Origin: Streptomyces sp. NBC_00094
Lineage (GTDB): Bacteria; Actinomycetota; Actinomycetes; Streptomycetales; Streptomycetaceae
Assembly (NCBI RefSeq): GCF_026343125.1
Contig: NZ_JAPEMB010000001.1
Span: forward strand, 3,911,501 to 3,975,500
Length of the DNA stretch: 64,000 nucleotides
Direction of reading: 5' to 3'
Made by a program: the position numbers and the translations under genes. Of the stretch, positions 16,855 through 26,118 are shown one piece after another. Each line of letters begins with the position of its first letter. The first letter of the stretch is position 1. Under the pieces are notes generated by a model. It was not told the DNA's origin. It did not search any database and saw only the letters and a list, made by a program, of their open reading frames with translations.

Positions 16855-17280
16855 ATGAGCCAGAACACCGCACCCCGCAAGTCCAGCACCTCCGGAGCCT
16901 GGGCCACCGGCGGCACCCTCTTCGCCGGTGTCCTGATGCTGGTCACCGGATTCATGGACGTCTTCCAGGGCATCGCCGGCATCGCCGAGGACGACGTCTA
17001 CTCCCGGGTCGGCGACTACGTCTTCAAGTTCGACCTCACCACCTGGGGCTGGATCCACCTGATCCTCGGCGTCATCCTCGCCGTCGCCGGCTTCGGCATC
17101 CTCAAGGGCGCCGAGTGGGGTCGGGTCGCCGGCATCGCGCTGGCCTCCCTCAACGTCCTCTTCCAGTTCCTCTTCCTGCCCTACCAGCCGTGGTGGGCGC
17201 TGTTCTCCATGGCCATCTCGATCTTCGTGATCTGGGCGCTGGCCACGGACGACGCCTACGGTCCCAGCGAGAAGTACTGA
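16855..17280 (+). CDS. DUF7144-family membrane protein
   Basis: A 141-residue integral membrane protein with four helices: ATGGTLFAGVLMLVTGFMDVFQGIAGI, IHLILGVILAVAGFGIL, VAGIALASLNVLFQFLF and LFSMAISIFVIWALA. The pattern GAWATGGTLFAGVLM...G.MDVFQGIAGI and the WALFSMAIS helix are typical of this widespread actinobacterial family. Function is unknown. It ends 11 bp before a lipoprotein gene and the two are probably one transcript. Confidence 0.88.
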   Translation: MSQNTAPRKSSTSGAWATGGTLFAGVLMLVTGFMDVFQGIAGIAEDDVYSRVGDYVFKFDLTTWGWIHLILGVILAVAGFGILKGAEWGRVAGIALASLNVLFQFLFLPYQPWWALFSMAISIFVIWALATDDAYGPSEKY

Positions 17281-17291
17281 GGCGGCCGCCC

Positions 17292-17738
17292 ATGAGAGCG
17301 CACCTGCGACGACGCACCACGGGAATCGCCCTCGCCGCCTCCGTCCTCCTCACCGTCACCGTCACCGGCTGCGACGCGGCGAAGGAAGCGGCCGGCGACA
17401 TCGTCTCCTCCGCCACGGCCGCCGCCGCGTCGGCCGCCGAGGAGAAGATGAACGAGGTCAAGGACGGGGTGAACGCCACCGGCGACGTGAACGCCGGCGC
17501 GACGAGCACCGACGGGGACCGCACGGTCGCCGAGATCACCGCGACCAACCCGCTGGACAAGACCGCCGACTACACGGTGATGGTCACCTTCAAAGACGCG
17601 GACGGGAACTTCCTCGACTCGGTCGTCCTGAACATCGACGGCGTCGAGGCGGGGAAGTCCAAGTCCGGTACGGCCCGCAGCAACCGGACGCTTTCCGGCG
17701 ACACCAAGGCGGAGATCGCGCAGGCCCTGCGACACTGA
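17292..17738 (+). CDS. Putative lipoprotein with FxLYD-like domain
   Basis: A 148-residue exported protein. The signal sequence ends in a lipobox, TVTGC, with the modified cysteine at about residue 27. An Ala/Glu-rich spacer (about 30-60) is followed by a small beta domain, VAEITATNPLDKTADYTVMVTFKDADGNFLDS, with the look of extracellular FxLYD or DUF4352 domains. It would be anchored on the outer face of the membrane. Function unknown. It lies between the DUF7144 gene and a GTG-started phosphatase-like gene, 5 bp apart. Confidence 0.83.
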   Translation: MRAHLRRRTTGIALAASVLLTVTVTGCDAAKEAAGDIVSSATAAAASAAEEKMNEVKDGVNATGDVNAGATSTDGDRTVAEITATNPLDKTADYTVMVTFKDADGNFLDSVVLNIDGVEAGKSKSGTARSNRTLSGDTKAEIAQALRH

Positions 17739-17743
17739 GGGGC

Positions 17744-18763
17744 GTGGACCGAGCCCTCACCGTCGAGCCCGTGACGAACGACTCCCCGACGGCCCCCGAG
17801 CCGCCACCCCTCCGGCCCAGGCACCGCCTCACCGCCTGGGCCGCAGGGCTGCTCCTGGTCGTGCCGGCCCTGCTCGCCGGCTGCCGGACGCTCGACACGG
17901 ACGGGGTCACGCCCGTACCGCAGCTGCTCTCCCTCCTGCCCTGGTTCACCGTGCCGGCCGGGCTCGCGGTGCTCCTCGCCGCCGTCGCCCGCCGCCGCGC
18001 CCTCACCTTCACGGCCGTCGTCGTCCTGGCCGCCGTCGGCTGGAGCTCCCTGCCCTACATGCCGCAGCTCGTCACCGCCTACGGCCTGCCCCTCACCCAG
18101 GTGCGGGTGCTCGCCGCCAACGTCGAGTTCGGCCAGGCCACCGGGGCGTTGACCGAGGCGATCCGGCGCGAGCGCCCCCAGCTGGTCTTCGTCTCCGAGT
18201 GCGACCGCGCCTGCGGACACGCCCTCACCACCGCGTTCGCCGCCGAACTCCCCCACCACGCCTCGGTCGACGCCGACGGCTCCGTCGGCTCCGTCCTGCT
18301 CAGCGCGTACCCGCTGACCGACGAGCGGGTGATCCCGGCGGTCATGGGCATGCCGGGCGCCACCGCCGAGATCGCCGGAGTTCCCGTACGCCTCCAACTC
18401 GCCCACCCGCTGCCGCCGATGCCGGACCAGGTGGACCTGTGGAAGCGGGAGCTCGGCCGGATCGCGAACGCCGCCCGGCACCGCACCGGCCCCCTCCTGG
18501 TCGCCGGAGACTTCAACGCCTCCCAGGACCACGCCGCCTTCCGCTCGATCCTGGACTCCGGGAACCTCCAGGACGCCGCCCGCCTCGCGGACGTGAGCCG
18601 GACCCCCACCTGGCCCATGGAAGGCCCCCTGCCGCCGTTCGTCCAGATCGACCACGTCCTGGTCACCGAGGACTTCAGCGTCCGGGGCATCCGCTTCCTC
18701 GACCTCGCGGGCTCCGACCACCGGGCCGTCCTCACCGATCTCGACCTGCGCGGCGGGCGCTGA
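17744..18763 (+). CDS. Membrane-anchored endonuclease/exonuclease/phosphatase family protein
   Basis: A 339-residue protein with three N-terminal hydrophobic segments (about residues 30-48, 65-85 and 88-105) and a C-terminal EEP domain outside the membrane. Metal and catalytic motifs are present: AANVEFG, the acid in LVFVSECD, AGDFNAS, and the final IDHVLV and GSDHRAV. The reaction could be phosphodiester or phosphoester hydrolysis of lipids, nucleotides or nucleic acids. The start is GTG 5 bp after the lipoprotein gene. Confidence 0.9.
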   Translation: MDRALTVEPVTNDSPTAPEPPPLRPRHRLTAWAAGLLLVVPALLAGCRTLDTDGVTPVPQLLSLLPWFTVPAGLAVLLAAVARRRALTFTAVVVLAAVGWSSLPYMPQLVTAYGLPLTQVRVLAANVEFGQATGALTEAIRRERPQLVFVSECDRACGHALTTAFAAELPHHASVDADGSVGSVLLSAYPLTDERVIPAVMGMPGATAEIAGVPVRLQLAHPLPPMPDQVDLWKRELGRIANAARHRTGPLLVAGDFNASQDHAAFRSILDSGNLQDAARLADVSRTPTWPMEGPLPPFVQIDHVLVTEDFSVRGIRFLDLAGSDHRAVLTDLDLRGGR

Positions 18764-18781
18764 TCGGCCACGCTTGAAAGC

Positions 18782-19018
18782 ATGGACAACGAGGAGATCC
18801 TGGACGACATCGGCGCCCTCGTCGAGGAGGAACGCGCCCTGAGGCAGCGCACGGGCGGCCTCCTCCCGGAGGAACGCGCCCGGCTCGCCGACCTCGAGGT
18901 ACGCCTCGACCAGTGCTGGGACCTGCTGCGCCAGCGCCGGGCGAAGACCGAATTCGGCGAGGACCCGGACACGGCCACCCTCCGCCCGGCCTCCGAGGTC
19001 GAGTCCTACCGCAACTGA
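18782..19018 (+). CDS. DUF2630-family protein
   Basis: A 78-residue acidic, alpha-helical protein (EEILDDIGALVEEERALRQR and ERARLADLEVRLDQCWDLLRQRRA). The helices and the C-terminal DPDTATLRPASEVESYRN are those of DUF2630, common in actinobacteria. A coiled-coil or protein-binding role is likely but not shown. Confidence 0.9.
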   Translation: MDNEEILDDIGALVEEERALRQRTGGLLPEERARLADLEVRLDQCWDLLRQRRAKTEFGEDPDTATLRPASEVESYRN

Positions 19019-19087
19019 CCCCCGGACCACGACCAAGGCGCCACGACGCGGCCACGGCCCGCACCAGGGGCGACGTAAGTTGGACGC

Positions 19088-21064
19088 ATGCCACGCCCCG
19101 CCCGGCCCGCACGCCCTGTACGCCCCGTACGGCTCGCCCCGCCCAGCTGGCTCACCGCCGGGCTGCGGCCCGAGCCCACCCCCATCCCCTGGGCCGCCGT
19201 CGTCCGCGCCTCCGTCGCGCTCTCCGCGCCGCTCGCCGTCGGACTCGCCACCGGACAGGCCGCCTACGGGGCCCTCGTCTCCATGGGCGCGCTCTCCGCT
19301 GTCATCGGCGACACCGCCGACGCCTACCGGATGCGGGTCTTCAACATCGCCGTGCCGCAGCTCTTCGGCGCCCTCGGCGTCACCCTCGGCACCCTCGTCT
19401 TCGGGCACGGCTGGTACGCCGTCGCCGCGCTGACCCTCGTCGCGCTCGTCTCCGGGATGATCTCGTCGATCGGTGCCGTCGCCTCCGTGTCGGGGCTCCT
19501 GCTGCTCCTCAACTGCGTGGTCGGCGCGGGCCTCCCCATGCCGGGGCCCTGGTGGAAGGCGCCCCTGCTCCTCACCCTCGGCGGGCTCTTCGTCCTCGTC
19601 CTCACGCTCCTCGGCTGGCCCCTGCGCCGTGCCGCCCCCGAACGCGCCTCCGTCGCCGCCACCTACCGGGCGCTCGCCGACCTGTACGAGGCCACCGGCA
19701 CGCCCGCGTACGACGAACAGCGGCAGGCCGTCACCGCCTCCCTGAACCAGTCCTACGACCTGGTCCTCTCCCGCCGCACCCGCCGGCACGGCCGTGCGCC
19801 CCACCTCGTCCGGCTGCTCTCCCAGCTCAACGTCCTCATCCCGCTCCTCGAAGCCGCGCCCGCCGCCCACCTCCGCGCCCGGCTCGTCGGCCCGCTGCCC
19901 GCCGCGATCCCGGCGGCCGTACGGGAGCTCGCCGACGCCGTCGAGGAGGGCCGCACCGGCACCCCCGTCCTGGACCTGCCCGCTCCCGAACGGCCCGCGG
20001 AGAGGGCCGTCGACCACGCCCTGCGCCACGCGGCGGCCGTCGTCCACAAGACCGACCCCGACCCTTACAACGTCGACGACCGGCTCGGCCGCCCCGCCGC
20101 GCTCCGCGTCCGGGCCCGCAGGGCCTCCCGCGCCGTCCTGCTCTCCGAGGCGTCCTGGCGGTACGGGCTGCGGCTCGCGCTCTGCATCGGCCTCGCCCAG
20201 GCCCTCGTCTCACTGATCGCCGTTCCCCGCTCGTACTGGGTCGCGCTCACCGTCACCTTCGTCATGAAGCCCGACTTCGGTTCGGTCTTCTCCCGGGCCG
20301 TGCTCCGCGCCCTCGGCACCGCCGCCGGACTCGTCCTCGCCGCCCTCGTCCTCGCCGAGGTCCCGCGCGGCTGGTGGGACGTGCCCGTGATGATGGTGCT
20401 CGCGGCCCTCATCCCGGCCTTCTCGGCGAAGGGGTACGCCTTCCAGACGGCGGCCATCACCCCGGTCATCCTGCTGCTCTCCGACACCCTCAACCAGCAG
20501 GGCTTCGACCTCGTCATGCCCCGCCTCTACGACTCGCTCATCGGCTGCGCGATCGCCCTGATCGCCGGCTACCTCCTCTGGCCGGAGTCCTGGCACACCC
20601 GCATCGGGGACCGGCTCGCGGACGCGGTCGCCGACACCGCCGCGTACGTGCGAAGCGCCTTCGCCCCCGGGACGGAGGACGGGCCGGCCGTCCGCCACCG
20701 GGCCCGCCGGAAGCTCTACCGGGACCTGTCGGCCGTCCGCTCCGAGTTCCAGCGCGCGCTGACCGAACCGCCGCCCACCGGCCCCCGCGCCGCCGCCTGG
20801 TGGCCGCTCGTCGTCGCCGTCGAGCGGATCGTCGACGCGACGACCGCGGCCCGGATCCGCGTCGCCCACGGCGCCCCGGACCCCGACCCGGCCGAGGTCG
20901 CGGCCGTCGAGCGGGAGTTGCGCGAACTCGCCGACGGACTGCGCTCCTCCGAGACCCTCGTGGAGGTCCGCGCGGAGCTCCCCGGCGACGAGAACGGAGT
21001 CCTCGCACCACTCCGCCAGGAGGTCCGCGCCGCCCGCGCCATCGCCGGTCCCGACCTGCGATAA
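19088..21064 (+). CDS. FUSC-family membrane exporter-like protein
   Basis: A 658-residue protein with two membrane blocks, about residues 38-180 and 355-500, each followed by a soluble helical region. The second block has RYGLRLALCIGLAQALVSLI and SYWVALTVTFVMKPDFGSVFSRAVLRALGT, the signature of FUSC/YccS/AaeB aromatic-acid efflux proteins. Substrate unknown. An Arg/Pro-rich N-terminus precedes the first helix. It stands alone between DUF2630 and an APC permease. Confidence 0.9.
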   Translation: MPRPARPARPVRPVRLAPPSWLTAGLRPEPTPIPWAAVVRASVALSAPLAVGLATGQAAYGALVSMGALSAVIGDTADAYRMRVFNIAVPQLFGALGVTLGTLVFGHGWYAVAALTLVALVSGMISSIGAVASVSGLLLLLNCVVGAGLPMPGPWWKAPLLLTLGGLFVLVLTLLGWPLRRAAPERASVAATYRALADLYEATGTPAYDEQRQAVTASLNQSYDLVLSRRTRRHGRAPHLVRLLSQLNVLIPLLEAAPAAHLRARLVGPLPAAIPAAVRELADAVEEGRTGTPVLDLPAPERPAERAVDHALRHAAAVVHKTDPDPYNVDDRLGRPAALRVRARRASRAVLLSEASWRYGLRLALCIGLAQALVSLIAVPRSYWVALTVTFVMKPDFGSVFSRAVLRALGTAAGLVLAALVLAEVPRGWWDVPVMMVLAALIPAFSAKGYAFQTAAITPVILLLSDTLNQQGFDLVMPRLYDSLIGCAIALIAGYLLWPESWHTRIGDRLADAVADTAAYVRSAFAPGTEDGPAVRHRARRKLYRDLSAVRSEFQRALTEPPPTGPRAAAWWPLVVAVERIVDATTAARIRVAHGAPDPDPAEVAAVERELRELADGLRSSETLVEVRAELPGDENGVLAPLRQEVRAARAIAGPDLR

Positions 21065-21273
21065 ACCTTCCGCGGGGGGCGTACGGGAGGACTTACCGGC
21101 GGTCACGGAACGGAACCTTCCCCACCGCCGTTACCGGAGGCCATCCGGGCGACTACGATGCGCTCGATCTCACCGTGATCCACCGTGATCCGCGCCCGCC
21201 GACGTCCCCACAACCAGACGGGCATACGGGCCACTTCGCCCTGCCTCACCCCCCGCGCCCCGAGGACTCCACC

Positions 21274-22752
21274 ATGCGCACCACCCACAGCAGAGGGCTC
21301 CAGCCCAATGTCCTCGGCACCTTCGACACGATCGTGATGGCCGTCGCCGGCAGCGCGCCCGCCTACTCGCTCGCCGCGACCACCGCCGTCCTCTTCGGTG
21401 CCGTCGGCTACGCCGGACCCGCCGCCCTGCTCTACTGCGCGATACCCATGCTCGGCATCGTCCTCGCCTACGCCCGCCTCGGCCGGATCGACGTCAACGC
21501 CGGCGCCGGCTACTCCTGGGTGGGCCGCACCCTCCACCCCTTCCTCGGCTTCCTCTCCGGCTGGGCCCTCGTCTTCGCCGCCACCGTCTTCATGGTGGCC
21601 GGCTCGCTGCCCGCCGGTTCCCTCACGCTCTCCCTGATCGACCCGGACCTCGCCGACAACGCCCCGCTCGCCGCGACCGTCGGCGCCGGCTGGTTCCTGA
21701 TGATGCTGCTCGTCGTCCTGGGCGGCGCCCGGCTCACCGTACGGGCGCAACTCGTCATGTCGGGCGTCGAGATGCTGATCCTCGTCGGCTTCGTCCTCGC
21801 CGCCGTCGCGCACCGCGGCCGCGCCACCGCCTTCGACTGGTCCTGGTTCGCCCTCGACCGGTTCGAAGGCCCCCAGGGCTTCGCCGCCGGCGCCCTCATC
21901 GCCGCCTTCTACTACTGGGGCTGGGACGTCACCAGCAACCTCAGCGAGGAGACCCGGAACAGCCGCCGCACGGCGGGGCTCGCCGCGCTCATCGGCGTCG
22001 GCTTCGTCTTCGTCCTCTTCGAGGCCTTCACCGTCGCCGTGAACGTCCTGCTCACCGCCGAGGAGATCCGCACCGCCGGACCCAACGTCCTCGCCGTCCT
22101 CGGCCAGGAGATCTGGCCCGGCGTCGGCGGCAAGCTCCTCGTCGTGGCCGTCGTCCTGTCCACCGTCGCCACCCTGGAGACCACCCTCCTCCAGGTCACC
22201 CGCTCGCTCTTCGCGATGGGCCGCGACCGGACCCTGCCCGCCGCGCTCGGCACCGTGCACCGCCGCTGGAACACCCCCTGGGTCGCCATCGCCACCGTCG
22301 GCGGCGCCGCCGCCCTCATGTTCGCCGCCGCCGCGGCCGCCCAGTCCGTGCAGCGGATCCTCAGCGACGCCGTCGCCGCCATCGGCCTCCAGATCGCCTT
22401 CTACTACGGCCTCGCCGGCATCGCCGCCGTCGTCGCGTACAAGTCGCTCCTGCTGCGCTCCGTACGCAACTTCGTCCTCGGCGGACTGTGGCCGCTGCTC
22501 GGCTCCGGGTTCATGCTCTGGTGCTTCGTCGAGTCCCTCGGCGAACTCTCCACGACCGCCCTCGCCATCGGCCTCGGCGGACTGCTCCTCGGCGTCGTCC
22601 CGCTGCTCGTGTACTGGCGCAAGGGCAGCGACTACTACCGCCCGGCCCGCCTCGACGCCGTCCGCGCGCTCGCCGCCGCCGAGGACTCCGGCCGGGCGAC
22701 ACCGCGCGCCCGCACGGGCAACCACGACAAGAGCTACGCCACCGACTTCTGA
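21274..22752 (+). CDS. APC-family amino acid permease
   Basis: A 492-residue transporter with about twelve membrane helices and the APC superfamily start GTFDTIVMAVAGSAPAYSLAATTA, including the GSAPAYS substrate loop in helix 1. YYWGWDVTSNLSEETRN in helix 6 and the following loop is typical of the actinobacterial branch. It probably imports an amino acid or amine by proton symport. A run of hydrophilic residues at the C-terminus ends NHDKSYATDF. The intergenic region before it (21065-21273) contains a tandem CACCGTGATC pair at 21170-21190. The next gene starts 26 bp on. Confidence 0.92.
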   Translation: MRTTHSRGLQPNVLGTFDTIVMAVAGSAPAYSLAATTAVLFGAVGYAGPAALLYCAIPMLGIVLAYARLGRIDVNAGAGYSWVGRTLHPFLGFLSGWALVFAATVFMVAGSLPAGSLTLSLIDPDLADNAPLAATVGAGWFLMMLLVVLGGARLTVRAQLVMSGVEMLILVGFVLAAVAHRGRATAFDWSWFALDRFEGPQGFAAGALIAAFYYWGWDVTSNLSEETRNSRRTAGLAALIGVGFVFVLFEAFTVAVNVLLTAEEIRTAGPNVLAVLGQEIWPGVGGKLLVVAVVLSTVATLETTLLQVTRSLFAMGRDRTLPAALGTVHRRWNTPWVAIATVGGAAALMFAAAAAAQSVQRILSDAVAAIGLQIAFYYGLAGIAAVVAYKSLLLRSVRNFVLGGLWPLLGSGFMLWCFVESLGELSTTALAIGLGGLLLGVVPLLVYWRKGSDYYRPARLDAVRALAAAEDSGRATPRARTGNHDKSYATDF

Positions 22753-22778
22753 CGGCAGCCGAACCGAAGGAGGCCCCC

Positions 22779-23768
22779 ATGGCCGTACGCCGCCGCTCCG
22801 CGCGCCCGGCGCGAGCCGAGCGCTTCGCGCCCGACTTCGACCCGGACTTCGGCGACCGCGCCCTGACCGAGGCGCGCCACGACATCGTCATCGGCCGCTG
22901 GCAGGGCGTCCGGAACCTGATCGCCACCACCGGCGACGACTGGGCGCGCCGCACCCACCGGCTGCGGCTCCTCTCGCACGCCGCCGCCGGCAGCTCCACC
23001 GTCGAGACCTGGCGGGCCGCCGAGCCCGGCAACCCCGACGCCGCCGTCCTGCGGGCCGCGACCGAGGTCGTACGGGTCTTCGACGCGGCCATCGCGGCCG
23101 GCCGGGGCGCCACCGTCGAACGCGGCCGGATCGACGCCGCCGTCGACGCCTGCCGGGGCGCGGCCGAGGCGGCGCCCGACGACCCCATGCCGTGGGTGTC
23201 CCTGCTCTCGGTGGCCCGGCTGTACGAGGGCGGGGTGGCGCGCCGCGAACTGCGCCACTGGTTCGACGAGTTGCGGCGCCGCGACCCGTACAACACGGAG
23301 GGCCACATCCAGGTGCTGCGCTACTGGTCGGCGCGGTGGCACGGCACGCACGGCAGCATGTACGACTTCGCCCGCGACGCGGCGGGCGTGGCCCCGCCCG
23401 GCTCGGCGCTGCCGGTCCTGGTGCAGGTGGCCCGGGTCGAGGAGTACCGGTACATCGCGGACGGGGCGCTCGGCCGCGGTCCGGTGCGGGGCTTCGACCA
23501 GCACTGGAAGCACGAGCTGGCGGTGACGGAGCTGCGCCGCACCCACGCGCGGTGGATCGGCGGCCGGGACCCGGGCAGCCCGGTGGCGCCGGAGGAGGTC
23601 GGAGACCTCAACTTCCTGGCACACGCGGCCTGTTACGCGGGCCAGGTCGACATCGCCCGGGAGCTGCTCGGGATGCTCGGCGCGCGGGCCGCGTGGGTGC
23701 CGTGGGCGTACACGGGGGACCCGGAGGAGCAGTTCGTGCGGTTCAGGGAGGGCCTGGGGGTGGAGTAG
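22779..23768 (+). CDS. Hypothetical TPR-like protein
   Basis: A 329-residue soluble, mostly alpha-helical protein. Tetratricopeptide-like helical pairs can be seen (DAAVLRAATEVVRVFDAAIAAG, DDPMPWVSLLSVARLYEGG, DPYNTEGHIQVLRYWSARWHG), without a catalytic motif. A clear GAAGGAGG lies before the ATG. It follows the APC permease by 26 bp and may be co-transcribed. I cannot name a function. Confidence 0.8.
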   Translation: MAVRRRSARPARAERFAPDFDPDFGDRALTEARHDIVIGRWQGVRNLIATTGDDWARRTHRLRLLSHAAAGSSTVETWRAAEPGNPDAAVLRAATEVVRVFDAAIAAGRGATVERGRIDAAVDACRGAAEAAPDDPMPWVSLLSVARLYEGGVARRELRHWFDELRRRDPYNTEGHIQVLRYWSARWHGTHGSMYDFARDAAGVAPPGSALPVLVQVARVEEYRYIADGALGRGPVRGFDQHWKHELAVTELRRTHARWIGGRDPGSPVAPEEVGDLNFLAHAACYAGQVDIARELLGMLGARAAWVPWAYTGDPEEQFVRFREGLGVE

Positions 23769-23788
23769 GGCCACCCCACCCCCAGGCC
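23751..23788. terminator. Bidirectional terminator overlapping a stop codon
   Basis: A perfect 13-bp stem (23751-23763 and 23776-23788) with a 12-nt loop. The TAG stop of the plus-strand gene lies in the loop and its last codons form the left arm. It serves that gene and the convergent phoX-like gene. Confidence 0.78.
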
Positions 23789-23801
23789 CGCCCCGGCGTC
23801 A

Positions 23802-25859
23802 TCAGACGCCGATGTCGCGGCCGTCCGTACGCCAGACGGAGACGACCGACGGGCGGACGATCTTTCCGGGTCCGTCGGGCCACTCCGACTTCGGGTTCTC
23901 GACGGAGGCGCCGTCGAGCTCGCCCGGGTGCTGCACGGCGACGACGACGCGCCGGTCCTGGATGATCGGGCCGCAGGTCTCGGCGCCCTTGGGCACGGTC
24001 AGGAACTGCTTCAGCTCACCGCGCCGCTCGCCCTGCGTGGCGACACCGAACAGACCGTCGTGCGAGCCGAGCTGGTTGCCGTCCGTGGAGATCCACAGGT
24101 TGCCGTGCGGGTCGAAGGCCACGTTGTCCGGGCAGGAGATCGGGGAGACCTTCTCCTTGGGGAAGCCGGCGAAGTAGGTCGCCGGGTCGTTCGGGTCGCC
24201 GGCGACGAGGAAGAGACGCCAGGCGAAGCCGTCGGCGGCCGGGTCGTCCCAGTGCTCGGCGAGCTCCAGGATCTGCCCGTGCTTGTTGAGGTTGCGCGGG
24301 TTGGCCTCGTCGGCGGGCGCGTAACCGGTCTTGCCGCGGTTGGAGTTGTTGGTGAGGGCGACGTAGACCCGGCCGCTGCGCGGCGACGGCTCGACGTCCT
24401 CGGGGCGGTCCATCTTCGTCGCGCCGACCTTGTCACCGGCGAGGCGGGTGAAGACGTACACCTCCTCGGCGGTCATGCCGGGGACGTGCGAGACGTCGCC
24501 GGTCGCGAGCGGGATCCACTGGCCGGAGCCGTCGAACTCGCCGTCGTTCGGGAGCTTGCCGGTGCCGTCGATCTCGGCGGCCGGGGAGTCGCCGGTCAGC
24601 TTGGCGACGTACAGCGTGCCCTCGTCGAGGAGCGTCAGGTTGTGCTCACGGGCGGCCCGCGAGCCCCCCTTCTTCATCCGCTTGCTCGACACGAACTTGT
24701 AGAAGTAGTCGAAGCGCTCGTCGTCGCCCATGTAGACGACCGGGCGGCCGTCCTCGGTGAGACGGGGCTGCGCGGCCTCGTGCTTGAAGCGGCCGAGCGC
24801 GGTGCGCTTGCGGGGCGTGGACTCCGGGTCGTACGGGTCGAGCTCGACGACCCAGCCCTGGCGGTGCACCTCGTTGGGCTCCTGGCGGAGGTCGAAGCGC
24901 GTGTCGAACCGCTCCCACTTGCGCTCGGAGGCCCCGGTCCCGACCCCGTACCGCTTGTCGGTCGGCGACGACCCGTACGCGAAGTACTGGTTGAAGTTCT
25001 CCTCGCCGTGGAGGGTGGTGCCCCACGGGGTGGTGCCGCCGGCGCAGTTGTTGAGCGTGCCGAGGACGGTACGGCCCTCGGGGTCGGCGCTCGTCCGCAG
25101 CAGGGCGCCGCCGGCGGCGGGGCCGGTCAGCTCGAACTCGCTCGTCGTGTGCAGACGTCGGTTGAGGTGGTGGCGGGTGACCGGCGTGAGCTTGCCGGAG
25201 CGGTGCTCCTCCTGGACGACGACGACCGACAGGCCGTGCGCGGCCCAGGCGATCTCGACCTGCTCGCGGGTCGGGTTCTCGGAGTCGTAGCCGCGGAACA
25301 TCAGGACTTCGTCGGTGTACTCGTGGTTCGCGACGAGGACCTGGCGGTGGTGCTCCCCGCGCAGCGGCAGCAGGGAGAGGAAGTCGTTGTTGTAACCGAA
25401 CTGGCCGGCCTGGGCCTTGGCGGTCTGCTTCTCCGCGTCGAAGGCGGGGGTGCCGCGGAGGATCGGCTCGCCCCAGCGGATGACGACGTTCTGCGCGTAG
25501 CCGGCGGGGACGGTGACCTGGTCGGCGGTGTTGGGCGCGACCGGGGCGAAGCGGAGCCCGCGGGCCCCGTCGGCCTTGCCGGCGGTACCGGCGCCGGGCT
25601 TCTGCGTGTGGGCGACGGCCTCCGGGGCGCCACCGAGGACGACGGCACCACCGGCGGCGGAGGCGACCGTCACGACGGCGGCGGCGCGCAGGGCGGAACG
25701 GCGGGAGAGCACGCCGGCTATGACGTCGCCGACGTACTCGTTGTCGCTGGTGTTGGGCACCTCGTGGAAGCAGGCGTCACCACACCGGAAGCGACAGGTG
25801 AGAGCGGAACGGCCGCCTCCGTGGGGGTTCATGCTCAGCAGCGGCAGCAGTTTGCGCAC
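23802..25859 (-). CDS. PhoX-family alkaline phosphatase, Tat-exported
   Basis: A 685-residue secreted phosphatase of the PhoX type, which uses iron and calcium and releases phosphate from many organic esters. A twin-arginine signal, LSRRSALRAAAVV (R53-R54), follows a long n-region. The mature part has the beta-propeller blocks LFVANHEYTDEVL-like (NHEYTDE), GRTVLGTLNNCAGGTTPWGT, and GDDERFDYFYKFVS, characteristic of PhoX. GTG start at 25859 with GGAGGAGG upstream; the open frame continues to 26000 but those codons look like promoter DNA. It is normally induced by phosphate starvation; no PHO box was identified by eye. Confidence 0.92.
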   Translation of the reverse strand: MRKLLPLLSMNPHGGGRSALTCRFRCGDACFHEVPNTSDNEYVGDVIAGVLSRRSALRAAAVVTVASAAGGAVVLGGAPEAVAHTQKPGAGTAGKADGARGLRFAPVAPNTADQVTVPAGYAQNVVIRWGEPILRGTPAFDAEKQTAKAQAGQFGYNNDFLSLLPLRGEHHRQVLVANHEYTDEVLMFRGYDSENPTREQVEIAWAAHGLSVVVVQEEHRSGKLTPVTRHHLNRRLHTTSEFELTGPAAGGALLRTSADPEGRTVLGTLNNCAGGTTPWGTTLHGEENFNQYFAYGSSPTDKRYGVGTGASERKWERFDTRFDLRQEPNEVHRQGWVVELDPYDPESTPRKRTALGRFKHEAAQPRLTEDGRPVVYMGDDERFDYFYKFVSSKRMKKGGSRAAREHNLTLLDEGTLYVAKLTGDSPAAEIDGTGKLPNDGEFDGSGQWIPLATGDVSHVPGMTAEEVYVFTRLAGDKVGATKMDRPEDVEPSPRSGRVYVALTNNSNRGKTGYAPADEANPRNLNKHGQILELAEHWDDPAADGFAWRLFLVAGDPNDPATYFAGFPKEKVSPISCPDNVAFDPHGNLWISTDGNQLGSHDGLFGVATQGERRGELKQFLTVPKGAETCGPIIQDRRVVVAVQHPGELDGASVENPKSEWPDGPGKIVRPSVVSVWRTDGRDIGV

Positions 25860-26118
25860 TTCGTCCTCCTCCGGCGCACACTGCGCCGACATGGTGTCGG
25901 GTCGTCCTTCGGCGGCGACGCTATGTGCGTAGATCTGCACAGGAGCGGCGCCGGAGTGAACGCCGAATGAATGCACGGCAACCGGAGGCGACCGGGTCAC
26001 CGAGGAGGGAGGGGGTGGCCGCTAACCTTACGTGTCTGCCCTGGCCAGGGATGAACGTCCCGAAACGCCCAGTACGGACATTCACACTGCACCCCCACTC
26101 ATGCGAAAGGGTTCGCCC

